This document shows, in pieces, positions 44,271-57,976 of a DNA stretch of 64,000 nucleotides. Within the stretch, counting starts at the first letter, position 1. The number at the start of each line of letters is the position of its first letter. Below the pieces are notes generated by a model. The model had not been told where the DNA came from. It ran no database searches and worked only from the letters and a program-made list of their open reading frames with translations. Made by a program: the position numbers and the translations under genes. The stretch comes from Lichenostomus cassidix (lineage: Eukaryota > Chordata > Aves > Passeriformes > Meliphagidae): assembly GCA_008360975.2 (NCBI GenBank), contig CM039184.1:37435797-37499796 (forward strand). Reading direction: 5' to 3'.

Positions 44271-47200
44271 TTTCCAATGCCACCATAGATCACTAGGCAA
44301 AACTAAGCACTGATACAAACTGCAGCTTTTAGTAGATTTTTAGTTTTTACTGTATAAAATCATTCACATTTTTCTTATTACAGATGCTATGAGTTTATAC
44401 ACACTGTTTCTAAAGATCCAACATAATTGGAACTGGACAAGGATTTTATTTTCTGAAATCTTCCTAGTATCTACTTAAGCTAACCAAATTAAAACAAAAA
44501 GAAAATTTGGAACCTTTTAAAATCTGCTTCTTGCAGTCCCATTTACATTTTGCCTTCCTTAATGTTTATTCACGTCACTATGACATGAAAGAAATCTAGC
44601 ACTGAATAACACTGCAGTGGGTTACTCAGTAGGCTGCTACAGCAAAAGGAGAATTTCTGCATTGCTTTTTGCTTGCATCCCAGTAACCTTTGTCTTGGTT
44701 TACTGTTTTGTATTTGTTCCACAAGGGTATCATAAAGGGAAAAACCTCTAATAGCAAAGCCAAAACATACACTCTAGTCCAAAGTTACGTATAAAATTTT
44801 TGCAGGTTGTCACCTGAGTCCCCTAAACTGTTGTAGGGAGAACTGGGGATATTTTCATCAAGTATGTCCTGGTAAAAAGTGAAAGGATAAAAAACATGCA
44901 TAGATGAGAATAAAAGGAAAAGAAACAAAACAATTTGATTAATTCACAATGTCATGTGACTATAGAAAACTGAAGCTTTTATTCATGGAAATGTTCATTT
45001 TAGCTTTTACTGCTTCTGCCCTTCCTAACAGAATTAAGGACATTCATTTGAAATAATGCTTATTGAGCTATTTGTTTAAAAAGGAATGCACTTTGTAAAT
45101 AATGTCTCTATGTTCCACATAAGTTTCTTTTCAATAAAAGTTATTTGTAATAGGAAGAATGAGAAAGGTCAAAAGGTTCATCTGAAATCATGGACACTTC
45201 TGCTCTTACAGAGAGGACTGGCTAACCAAAGAAAATGCAGTGAACAATTTAAATGAATTATTACATATCTGATTATTTATCTTATTCCGTAGTTTTGAAT
45301 GAACATATTAATTGAAGAATATATTTTTTAGAAAAGTTAGTTTTCCTTCTGTCTAGTGTGTCTCAGTTTAAATTAACTAAACTCATACTATTTGAAAAAT
45401 TTAGTATTAAAATTGAAACTAAATATGCAGCATTTCATGAACTGAAGTAAATGGTGTGGTTTTTTCCCAAGATATTGCATTAAAAATTATTTTCAGATGA
45501 TAAAATAAATATGACCATTCAAAAAGTTTTACTTTTATTGATAGCTGTACCTATAAAGAGGACATTTTTTTTTTTACTTTTATTCACAATTTCATACTTT
45601 AACAGGATCATTTCCTCCCCAAAAAAATGAGATCATCTTTGTAACAACAGAATTATTCCTTCAACAGAAAAAATATTCTAGTGAAGCTGAACATCAACTT
45701 CTTCCCTTTCAGAGGACTGTGTTCTTGTTAAACAATAAGGCACCAGAAAATTGCAGCAAACTTCTTCAGTCTGTGTAGCATCATTTTTAACAGAATCCTA
45801 CTCCAGCTTTTACCAGCCGAACTATGGATAGTTACAATCCTTTCTCTGCTGTCTTCCACCATGCTCTCTGACTAGAAACCTTCTTATCACTGAAGTCGGA
45901 GAAAATCTATGATGACCCAATCTGTTTTATTTGAAAGTAGTGGTTACCACCATCAATACAAGATTCCATCTAGTCCTTCTAGTTCCAGTATTTGAGAAAC
46001 ACACTGCCCAGTTACTTTGTATTTTAGGGGTCTAGTTAAAGCAAAGGAAAAGAAAAAAGGCCTTTACTCAATTAATTTTCTATCAAAAAACTTCCCAAAT
46101 CAGGAAGGCCAAGGAAAAGCTGGGTCTTTTGGAGAGACCAGATGCACAGGAGCCACATATGAGAAAGGAAGATCACTGCAAAAATAATCAGAGAAAAATC
46201 AGTCCCTTTCCTTCTTATCATAAAAAATGTTGAACTTTTTTCAGTACTGGAAGAGTCATGGCAGCACCAGGAGAATATATCCTACATAAGCCAGTGATAA
46301 TGAGAGGAATTGGATTATCTGGAGTATCAAGTGTCCCACAGACTTATGGGGAACTTTTACTAATAAACCTCCATTACTTTTCCAGGTCCAAGACTCGAGA
46401 GAAGGTTTGGAAAAGACTATGCATCCTTGCTACACTTACCACTTTTTCAGCTTCAGAAATTTATTCACTGACCTTAGATTTCAGGTTCTTTCTATACATT
46501 GCTGAAGTTTGCTTTAAGTTTTTGGTGTCATTATTTTTTCTCATTATTTCTTGTGGTACATTGAGCTCAAATCCATTTAGTACATAAAAATATGTATTTC
46601 AATATTGAACAATATTTAGGGGGTTTTTTAATGACTTTTTAACTGGAATCTAATACATAAAATTATACAAAACACAAAGAAAGTGACAACATATTTACTT
46701 TAAAAAACTCTCTGTGGTTTTTTTCCCCAGATTTCTTCTGTAACTTTTTCCTTTCTGCTGTCAAACTTTGTGAAGATAGTTTCACAGACAATACCACTGT
46801 CACAGATGTTGTCTCTATGCAACGAAGTATTCTTTATACAACTTCATAAACAATTGATGGCTATGGTTTTTGACTTGATGACAAAAATCTTCAGTCCAAC
46901 AAGAGGGAAATGTAATCCTTAAAATTCACAACTGACTTCCTTAAATCAGTAATTTCCTTATAGCTATCTGCATCAAAATATATTTGAGAAAACGTGTTAT
47001 CAATGTGTGAAATTAAAATGCTTTACACTTCTAAATTCTCAACAGAGAACAGATTTAGTATGTGAAGCAAATCTTGTTTGTTTTCAGAAATATTGACTCA
47101 TTGGCTCTCTAGGTGTTCTGCTCAGGTACCCATAAAGCCACACATCAGACAAAAATAAAGATCAGGCAGATTTGGCAGTGATCAATCATCAGAAACATAA

Positions 47201-50200
47201 TTTCCAAAGTAGAGGATTTATTTATTTGTCTATTTATTTTAATTTTCAGGAGGGGAGGACTAGAGCGATCACTAATGAAAGTGACTGTGATCAATACATA
47301 GCTCAACTACTTAGCATAACTGTAAAAAAGAATAATGTTTGAAAGCTGAAGAAACATCAGCCAAAAAAACTTTTCCAAAGTAATTTAAACTCTTTATGGT
47401 AAGAAATTCAGGGTGGAAAAATAGAACCCAAAAAGAACTTTTGAAAGTAATTTAAGTGGATTTTAAGAAATTATAGAAAGGATTATAAGAAATTATAAAA
47501 ATTATAGAAATTATAAGTATAGATTTATAAGAAATTCAAGGTGGAGGAATATAATTAGTGACTATAAATTTCATACAAGGTTTTATAAAAATCTTAGAGC
47601 ACATGGATTTTGGCTAATTTTCAATAAATTGCAGTAATGGTAGTATTCTCTCTGGTGTCTGAACAGTGGGCATCATAGTTCCCTTCTTCTCATTACCTCA
47701 ATGGCATGTTATCTAAAACTGTATCAAAGGCATGGTGGTGCCTTCTACACAAGGAGCAGGAAGCATGATATTCCAAGAGATGAAGAAAGAACTGAGATGG
47801 ACAAAATGTGGGCAGTTTAATTTCCAAGAGTCCTGTGTAACATGAAGCCAGATAGGTTACTATGCCCCACCAGTTCTTGACAATAATATTGAAAGCTGAT
47901 TTACCTGGCCAAAGTATACCAGGAAATTACCTTAATTTTTTTCAGATTATAGCCTCATGAGTTTGTTAGCCCTGAATTTTCTTAAATTTGGGTTCAGAAG
48001 TTGAAAGTGTCTCACAACAGCCAAGTTCCATTATATTTAAGTCAAAGTACTTTTCACATAATTTAAATTAAAAACCATAAATCAATATTAGTGTATTAAG
48101 AAAACTGACACAGAGACATTATAAAGATTTCTGAAGTACACAAAATATTCTCAGGATGCTCCAGTGGGCCAAATGGCTCCAAGTGAATAAACTACTCTGC
48201 TAACTCTAATTTGGTGTTGGGAAGACCAACCTGACTATGTGGATCTCCCATGTGAAATATTTTAAAGCTAAAAATGTCACTTTGAAGATGTTTTAACACT
48301 TGTCTAATGCTTTTTCAATTTCTGATGATTTCCAGCAGGAGAAGCATGGATTTTTGGTTAGGAATTGAAACATATTCATCAGAAAAAGCCTACAGTTTGC
48401 CTTGAAGTCTGTTCTCAGGTTTGTCTTTTGGTCTGCATTTGAAATTGAAATTACTGACAAAATAACCTCATGTTCTCACTTAGCAAAATCTTTTGCGCTA
48501 ACAAAATACTTCCTCTGCTTTACTGTAGGTCCTTAAGGTAAGTGTTTCACGTGATACCACAGTATAACCACAAATATCAAGATGCCAAGTATAAATGTAG
48601 GGGGGTAATTAGATTATAATTAGATCGTGACTGTTTATTTCCTTTGGATTTTAGTATTTTAATGAAAATCTGTCATGTAATGTAAATTTTCCATATTCTT
48701 TGGCATCAAAAACTTTGGGCTAACAAGTTTGTTAAGAGTCTTTGGTCCAAAAGGTCTAAAGGTCCAAAGCAAGATTCACAGGAAAGAATGACAGAGAGAA
48801 GACAAACATCTCTGACCACAAAGAAGTCTTGCAATGCAAGCTGTACTAGCAGAGATATTTTTTGAGCACAGAAGAGTCCTCTGTGATGCACAATTACTAC
48901 GTTTGGGGCCAAACCCCGCTATAGCCCATTTTAAACAGTGATGAAAAAGCTGAAAAGATGACTGAAGCAAGGAGCTGCATAATCATCTGTATCTTAACCA
49001 CATAATTGTCCAAATAGCCTATAACATCCCTCAAAATGTTAGTAGGTGGTGTCTGAGACCTTTAACACGCCGCCCAGCAAAATAACTTTTCTAGTTATCA
49101 CATATCCTCAAAATATGAATGTGCCTCCCCTGACCTCTGTGTTCTTTGCTTTCCAACTGCTTTTCATTTTTTGTGAATTCTATGGAAGCACATGGCATTA
49201 TTCTTTAGATGCAGTGAACAAGGGAGCCAAGCACCTGCTAGTGACCCCTAGTCTACTTCTAATGATCTCCATAGACACAGTTGTGAACATTCTGTTATCC
49301 GTGAGACGGATCAAAGTTAACTTGCTCACTAGGCAGCATTTAAAGACCAAAGTATGTTTAGCAAAAGGCCAAGCTTCACGGTAACAGAATTGTTACCCAC
49401 CCCCCCCAAAAAAAGCACATTGGGATTATATATAAAAAAAAAAGATCTTCACCTTCTTCAGTCTCCCAGCTAGCCTCTACTTCTCTTTCGGATTAAGTTG
49501 GAATCTTTCTCTAGCAACTTAAGAAATATCATTCCTGAACTGATTCTGTTGGATAAAATGGTTCTTGCCTTGCCTCTTTCCATCTTTTGTAAGAGAAAGA
49601 AAGGTCAGAGAACAAATCTGATACTTTTCCTGTATCTAGCAAGAATGTAGCTTTCTTCCCGGTGTGAACACTTTTGTCCTTGAGCCCCAGCCTGGTTATT
49701 GTGAGGCATCTTGGACTTTCAGAGAATTACATTTTACCTTTCTAATCCACTGCTGTTATTGCATAAACTAGCACGCTCCTGATTTTGATCTGCTTACCCA
49801 TTGCATTACTAACCCTACTTATCAGTACAGATGCATTGATAAAACATTCTAGTCGACTTCCTGGACTATTTTTCTTTGCTCATCAAATGAAGATAAATCA
49901 GGAAACCGTATACACTGAAACCAGGAATAGGATAGTAGCTATTACTTCATGGCACAACTCTTCCTTTAGTAGATTTCTTTGTTGCAGAAAATTGAAGCAA
50001 AAAACCCCACACCTAAACCTCAAAATCTGTTTGATAGAAGTGTAAAATACACTAAAAACATACATATAAGTGTTTCAACCTTGTCCATTGCTAGAAAGAA
50101 CAAGTATGTCATATTAAGTCAACATATTACATATTTAAAAACAAAATAAATAAAATAAAAAGAATGCAGCTCGACACCAAGGAATATATAAGCACTGTCC

Positions 50201-52798
50201 TGGCACTAATTTTAAAAAATATTCCTAATGATCATTACTGGCTATTAAGTCAGTAACTACTGAAGAGGCATTTAATGCTAAACCCCAAGTCCTTAAATGT
50301 ACAAGAAACACATTTTCAGGAATTTTATGTTAGACCAAAAAAAACCTTTTTCCCATTCTTTGCTTTCTGAACATTCTGCTTCCAATATTTTGTTTTTCAC
50401 ATTCAGCTTCACAATGACAAGGTGTTAAAGGAAGCATTACAGCCATAAGAAAAAGTAAATAGAAGTACAGAAAATGTCTAACAGCAGAACTTTGAGCAAA
50501 TATCAAGTTTAATTAACAGGAAAAATAAAAGGAAAGTAGTAATTCCTTAATAGGAATTACTTAATAGGTAGCACTGCTGCAGCACTGTAGCAAAACATTG
50601 CATGCTAACATTCAAGTATTAGGCTGCCAGCCATACATACTCCTTCATAATATAATTTCTCCCCTATCTCCAAATGCAAGTGTAATGAAACTGAGAAATA
50701 CCAAAGGAATTACAGGTTTATTGCTGTAATTTATAATTAATATATTTCATTTATCAACAGTGAAAGTTGTTGAAGCAAAGAAACCTCAATTTTTTATTTT
50801 TTTTTCAGTGTTAGGGTACTTGGCATATCCAGAATAGTCAGAGGTATGAAAATTCTTGTAACATTTTTGAAAAAAATGTTAAACTACCAATGTAATTGGA
50901 AGATTAATGTAAAAACATTTAATCCTGTCTGCCAATTTTAACCAAGTTATTCTTTGAAACACCTGCTTCTGGTCATTATTAGAGATACGGGACTAGAATA
51001 GGCTTCTAGTCTGTCCAAGCATGGCACTAGCTAAGTTCTTTTGATTCATTGACTTTAAGAAGGAATAGGTTTCAAAAGAACTAATTGAAAAACCCTTTTA
51101 GCCACTCGGTCAAGTTAATTTTTACAAAATTGTGTGGACTATTACTCTTTCACTTTAATCTATAATGACATTGGTTTACTTACATCTTCAAAGCCTGTGT
51201 TTGCTTTTTATTTTTTCACCCTTTTCAAGGGCTTACTTCTTTTAAGAGATATGAAGTTATATGAAGTTCTGTCAATGTATCAAAAACAGTAAATCTATGC
51301 AGAAAAAATGTGTTTGAGCATTAGTTCTCCCCAGTCTACATTGTTTATAAGGAAAGACAGCTCCTATATTGCTTGTTATTAATATCCAAGAGAGCTGAAC
51401 AGCGGAGAAGGAAACTTTCCACTCACAGAAACCTTTTATCTTGACTCAGCTGAAAGTTAATATACTATAGTCTCTGTTAATAGATGATCAAAGACATAAC
51501 CTAGTGTGAGGATTAAAGAGATCTCTGCTGTGACCATCTTCATATATTCTGCACAGCGAGGTATTAATGCAAGCAAAGATAAGTCCAAAAAGCCAATATT
51601 GATTTTAAAAATGAAACCATCTTTTCATCTAAAATAGGTGAATATGACAAAATGTCACCATGCACTTGGAAAACAACAATGAAAAGATAACAGCAGGAAA
51701 TTAATTAGTTTACAGAAAATGTGAGATTTATTGTATCAGGTTTTCATTTAGGAAGCAATTCCTAGTCAGCAAAACACTTTAATGTATGTTTAACCAGAAA
51801 CATATTCGTAAGTTCCATGAACTTTGATGTGGAATAACACATTCTTAAATTTTAATATTAAAGCAGTGATTAATGCCTAATGTTGTTCTTGCTAAACCTA
51901 ATAACATTTGCCATGAACTTCAAAAGAAGAATTACATAGCTTGATTCATTCTCATAATTTCCCTTATAAATCTAATGTGTGCCTACTGTTTATGTTTAGT
52001 CTTTTTCTGTTGCTGTTTTTGTTATTTGAATAGGCAAATAAAGTAGTATTGCAATATTTTGCTGTCTTGGTTTACTTCTGGACATTAGGGTTCAAAAATT
52101 AAGGCCTGACTAATATATGATATTGAATATGAAATGCTGGTTTGATCCATATTTTTAAATTATAGCCTGGAAGATTTTTCATTCTAATAATAATTTCCTC
52201 CTTTATGTGCTTTATAAACATTTCTGACTACTTTATTCATAAAATGGGAGGGAGGGAGTGGGTCTGAATAAATGAGACTATCAAGTGCTTACATTTTTAT
52301 GCGCATGTCAAGGACAGAAACTCGAATATGTATATTTTTGGGGAATTGCACTGTGGAAATAACTATTGTAGAGAAATGCTGCTGTGTATGGAAAGCAAGG
52401 AAGTCAGATTGGAATTCCAAGGGGATGCTGCTATGGAGGAGTTAACATGAGATTGTTATAATGTGGAGGGCTTTATAAGTCACAGTGACGCTGTGAGCAT
52501 TCTTATGTCATGGAAAATGAGACAATGAGGCAATTAATTCCTCACTGTAAATGTGACATGCCACCTTTCATTACGGCAGAAGATGAGAAAATAGACAATT
52601 ATTCTGAAGGAACTACTGCACTGGAAATATATACAAATCTTAATCTCCTTTTCAATGACTTGGTCACAAAACCATCTAAGCATTGGCTTTCAAAAATTTC
52701 TATTCTAAAGAGTTAAAGTCCCCCAGTCATATTCAGCTGACTAATAAAAATGCTATAAAACATGTAGATCTTCTTAAATTTTTATTTATGTGTATTCC
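44271..52798. other. AT-rich sequence with no recognised feature
   Basis: About 8.5 kb without a supported gene. Degenerate local repeats of AAATTATA and a duplicated AAGAAATTC(A)GGTGG motif lie at 47400-47560. The ATG-led frames here, up to 112 codons, show no domain or signal that supports them. Confidence 0.45.
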
Positions 52799-52849
52799 AT
52801 ATATATGTATGTGTGTGTATATACATATATATATATAAAAAATATAAAG
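52799..52849 (+). repeat. AT/GT microsatellite
   Basis: Mixed TATG, GTGT and TATA dinucleotide-type repeat of about 50 bp. Confidence 0.85.
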
Positions 52850-55800
52850 TTTTTGTAGGCTATGGGTTATGTTATAACATTATGAAGCATGAGATTAATC
52901 AAGTAGGAAAATCCCCAACTGCAGAGGTACTTCTATTCATGAATACATGTGTAATGGGCATTTCAGCTTCAATATACAGTAATGATAGATGTAATACACT
53001 AAGCAAACAGGCATAACTAATATTAGTTGAATATACTCAAGAACATTGCTACAAAATAGACAACCATATCTAGGCCACCATCGTTTTTAAAAGCTACAGG
53101 AGGTCACATATGGTAATAATACCCATTTTTTAATTAATTACACTTTGTTCCTTGAAATTATCAGTGATGTGGCAAGGTTCCAGAAAAGTGTAAAAGTTGC
53201 TAGAATTTTCCTAGTGAAAGCTGTGTGAACAATTTTCATGCATATATTTGAATTCCTTTCTTCAAAAGATAGTAGAGTTGCTAGACACTGCCATGGCAAA
53301 GTTGTGCACAGGACATGTTTATGTTTTGCACACCAGGCCTAAAACAGAAGACCAGCTGATTCTTCTGGTTTGATTGGAGATATGTGGATTGAAAAATGAA
53401 GTTTCCATAGGACATGTTGGTAAAATTATAATTGACCTGGCTTCTGTTGCATGTGTATTGACTGAGACTTCCTAGGCTGCTCTTCTAACAGAATTCACAT
53501 AATTTGGAGACTCCAATATATGGTATATTAAATTCATTATGTTATAAGACACATTAGATCTGCTATACACTATTTTATCATTCCAAGGAAAACTTATATT
53601 TTTACCCAGTTACTCTGTTTGACTTTTTTATAGTAAAGATGCATAGGCAGATGTCTGTTTCAGATTTAAATGGGGCAGCCTAAAAAGAAGGGAGTCCAAC
53701 TGTTACTGTTGACCTGGAGAAAGCCCAAATTCAGTTAAATTTTATATTGAAATGAATGGAGATGATTCACATAATTGGTTACTACAGGTTAGCTGCTGAG
53801 AAAGAAGCCTTCATTATAAGTTATTACAGTTATTACTAAAATTATTGTCTGCACCACATCTTGAATTTCAATGATTACACATTGACATTTTTAAATCCTC
53901 TTTTGTGTAAAGAGTAATGAAACAGGACAGGTTCTGTTCCATACAAATATATATATATATATATGCTTATGCTGCCTGATTTTTCTCAGGAAACTCATGT
54001 TCATAAATCCCTACTAATTGCAGCTCTGGACAATATTTTCCTGGATCATAAACATTAACAATGAAAGTCCTGAAACAGTTCCTTCACCTAACCTCCTCAG
54101 GTAACATATTGATAAATTTTTCAGGAGAGCTAGTACCTGCATCTGGCATATTTGGCTAGCGGAAATGAACAAAGCTCTAGGAAGCTTCTCTAATAAAAGG
54201 TCTTACTTCAAGCCAAGTTAAAAAGGCTATGGTTCCTAATCTTCTACTGCAATACTTCAATGCAGTTTAATGTTTTGAGTAAAAGTTACAGGCTTAAAGA
54301 TGCCTTTTGTTAAAGAATCTTTGAAAAAAAATAGCTGATTGATGAAATATTCTGAGGGCTTTCCCTTTCCTGTGCCATGACCCATACCAAAGCTTATGTA
54401 AGTGAGATTTACTATCAAAGTCCCAAAACAGTCAAACTCAAGGCAAGGGAAAGAATCTACAATATTCCTTTAAAAACAGTATTGTCTTACATATATAGAT
54501 TACCAGTTTTTTAAATAGTTCTGAATGCTTGATTCCCATGAGAACAGAATGCAAATTATAATTGTAGCTCTTCATTTAAGATTCTTTTCTGTAAAAAAAT
54601 CACCTGAAATTACCCTTATTTCCTATTATGAAACCTCCATTTTGTGAAAATTGAAAAAGAATTTCTACCTAACATTAATGATATAAAGAAATGACTGGAT
54701 ATTTAGTATTATGTACTGCTTTTACATATTTCTAGGTGCTCGCAGTGTTTACAGAGTTTTCCACACATTTTGGATCTACTTCTCTGTTGGTTTTGGATTC
54801 AAGCAAATTAGAAGAAAACCACGGTCTCTTTGAATGTTTGCATTTTATAATCTACTCTCCACTCTGAAAGTGACACAAAAAATGGAAAGATTGATGCCTA
54901 AGTTATCAGAATTTAATGAAGATTGTTTCTGTGTTGTTTTGTGCAGAATTTCTTTGTCCCCCTCGGTTTCCTGTTCCTTTGCCCTAAAATATGATTCTAA
55001 GTGTGACTCTTTCCTCTCTGTGTGTACGAGAACAAAGAAATGTCAGTATGAGGCTGCACAACAGAGGTACTTCAAAATGAAAAAAAATCCCTATATTGTG
55101 TCATGGTAGGGAACTAATTATTTGAATTTAAGCAGAACAAAAATATTGCATGACTATGTGACAATACTGAAATCTTCAAATTATGGGAACTATGGACAAC
55201 TAACTATAAATCAAAAAAGTTGCCTAGATGAGAGCTTGAGATTTAAACCAAATATCCACCTCCTCAAAGCAGAGCTGAGAAACCCTAGATGATTACCAGG
55301 ATCTTTTAACTAGTCTTTAACTGAAAGTTCTAATTATACCATTTCAGCAACAACCATAAATTATTTAGTTCTGTGCTTAGGAGGATTTTCCTAGTGTCCA
55401 GGCTGAATCTCTTTACAGGAATGTAAAATTATAATTTCATATTCTTCCCATTCTGAATGAAATAGAAAAGCACCTTTTTGTTTTCTCTTTGAAGACTGCT
55501 ATCACATCTTTTCACAGTCTTCTAGACTAATATATCTGCAGAAAATTACTGAGTAATTTTGCACTTATTTCAGTGATAACTTGGGGAATCTGCCTTTTCC
55601 AAGCATGATGCAAAAATCTTACAGAATCTCTGAATTTAAATCTGAGCATTACCATAAAAGATACTCATTTGGAAAAGTCCCTGTATTGTTCTTGAAATTA
55701 AGGAAATGCATAAATATTTTTATTGCATAAACTGTATGATGATAAACATGGGGGAAAGAGAGACTGAATAAATAACAGAAATTTATTCTTGAATTTAAAT

Positions 55801-57785
55801 GAATGATCGGTATTAACAGGGTAAAAGAAAGTTCATCTTTTTTGCCATCAGCACACTGATGAAGATTACTGTACCTTTGTATGTATTCTCACTGCCTATA
55901 AAGAACTATGTAGTTCTTTAACACTACATGTAGTGTTGAACCTCAGTACAAGGTTGGGGACAAGAAGACAAGTAGTATGAGCAGTTATACAAGAATAGCT
56001 CAGGGGCTACATGAATATGTATTTTATTTTCTAGAAAGTGAAGTTATTTGGATCCTCTCAGTTCTTTTTTTAAAATTTTGTTTTAATTTATTCTGACTTT
56101 GGGCTGGTACTGGACTTGTCTTAGAACAAATAACTTTCATAGACTTATATATCTCAATCTTAATCTTGCAGTACAACTTCCTAATTACTATGCATCATAT
56201 TAAACACATGCATTTACCTCCATTTGTAATAACCATGCACGTGAGTATCAGTCTCATTGAAAAGCCTCTGCTTAACTATTTGACAGGTTTTCTGTTTTCT
56301 TTTCTTACTATGAAAACAATGATTTGTGGTCGGTTAGTCAAATGTCACTTCATTCAGCCCGGTGTTATTCAGGAGGCCCCTGAAATGAGCTACCTCAAAT
56401 TAACAAGTCCATTCTTGTTATTTCTTTCTTTTTTCTTTTTTTCTTTTTTTCTTTTTTTAATAAAACTTAAAAATCACGTACCAAAAGTTTTTACAAAGTT
56501 CTTAAAGAAAAATATTAGAATAGCCAACTTAAAATACTACAAAATATTCTTCCAATATAATAGCCAAAATCTGAGCTTAACTTGAAAAACTTGGACTTAA
56601 AATGCCTTAAAACACTATTTACTACTTAAACTCTGCTGTCATATTGCTTTTGCAAAATGATGTTGCTAAATAATAGGCATGGATCTAGTTTTATAAAATA
56701 CTCTGCTAATATTCATGTATGAGATCTTGTAATATTACAAACCAATAATTTTGCAGATATTAAGAAAAAAAGAAGAAATTTTTCTGGTACATACTAAGTA
56801 TTAACAAATATTGCCTCCTTGAAATGGTGATCACAAAATTACTATTCACTGACTTGGTTTTAGCTGATGTTCAAAAGTCCATACTAAAAGCTGGACTTCA
56901 TGTCTTTTAAATCTCAAAACCAGGCATATTAAATGTATATTAAATGAAAAACATACTAAATAAAATTTTCTGGTTTAGAGGATATATTAAGTTGCTATGA
57001 GTTAAATGAATTTTAATAACTTGGAGCTAGTTTATCTTGTGACTTGCAAGTAATATTGAGTAATTTGACTCTTGTCCAGATTATCAGGGTATATCTGACT
57101 ACCTCAAAATAATTTGAAAGTCCCCTACATGTCTGTAGATGCTGATCATTTAGAGAAGAGTCTCCTGTACTTTCATAATTCTCATTAAAGGAATTTTACT
57201 GAAGTATCCATGTAATGATAAAATCAATTCTTTTTTTCTAGACACCTAACAAATAAATATATTTCCTTGTAATATGATGTTAAATTTAGTGATGTAAATG
57301 AAGTTAGAATGGACCATTGTTTTGCATTATCAACATAATTTCAAGATTATTGAGAGCACTGGGTGGAGTTATACTGACATGTGACAGATGAGGTGGAAAT
57401 ACAAATGTGAGAGCCATTGAACATCATGAATTTTTATAATATATCATCATTATGAAAACACCTGTGCTGAAGGACATTGTGCTGATACACAGAAAATATA
57501 TTTTCTGTGGTTGATAGAATTTTCGTTTTTCCCTGAAATGGTTGGAAAGGAGGATACTACTGTCTGCTACACTGAGTATTTGCACACTACGTTAAAAAAT
57601 TTCTACACTGATAAAATATTGCAGATTTTTCTAACAGAAATGAGGCTGGAGGAAATCTTCTCTGTCTTTCAAGTTATTGAACTGAAAAAGAGCCACTTCA
57701 GCGACTATTTTTGAATGACTCTGCAGTTCTAATCTTCTGCCTGTCTGAGAGACAAAAGGACTGAAGGTATCCAAAAAAAGTTATT
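52850..57785. other. AT-rich sequence with no recognised feature, one (AT)n at 53946
   Basis: Contains a perfect AT dinucleotide run of about 19 bp at 53946-53964 and a T/C-rich run (TTTTTTTC units) near 56421-56459. No gene or transposon recognised. Confidence 0.45.
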
Positions 57786-57789
57786 TATG

Positions 57790-57976
57790 AAGTACATGGG
57801 ACAAAATGCATCCTCAGAAAATTCTGAGATGATACAAAGCTGCTAAGGTTGATGCACCACATGGTTGTGCTGCCATTTGAAAAGACTGCAACAGCCTGGA
57901 GAGATGAGCTACCAGTAACCCCATAAAGGTTAACAAAGGGGCATTTGAAGCCTTGCACCAGGTCCATTGTCCTGCT
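57790..57976 (+). mobile_element. Old CR1 LINE fragment (end of ORF2)
   Basis: AATGCATCCTCAGAAAATTC, GATGATACAAAGCTG, GGTTGTGCTGCCATTTGA, AACAGCCTGGAGAGATG and GCCTTGCACC follow the order of the CR1 reverse-transcriptase ORF end. It is strongly diverged with small indels and stops, an old internal fragment without a CR1 tail. Confidence 0.75.

Noticed and set aside
46258..46587. 109-codon frame beginning MAAPGEY
   Set aside because: No domain, splice context or repeat parent; frames of this length are expected by chance in 64 kb.
52510..52716. 68-codon frame beginning MENETMRQ with fairly normal composition
   Set aside because: Too short, and I see no homologue, signal or supporting splice sites; left as non-coding.
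54834..55109. 91-codon frame with several cysteines
   Set aside because: Cysteine spacing is irregular and the rest is unremarkable; not distinguishable from chance.
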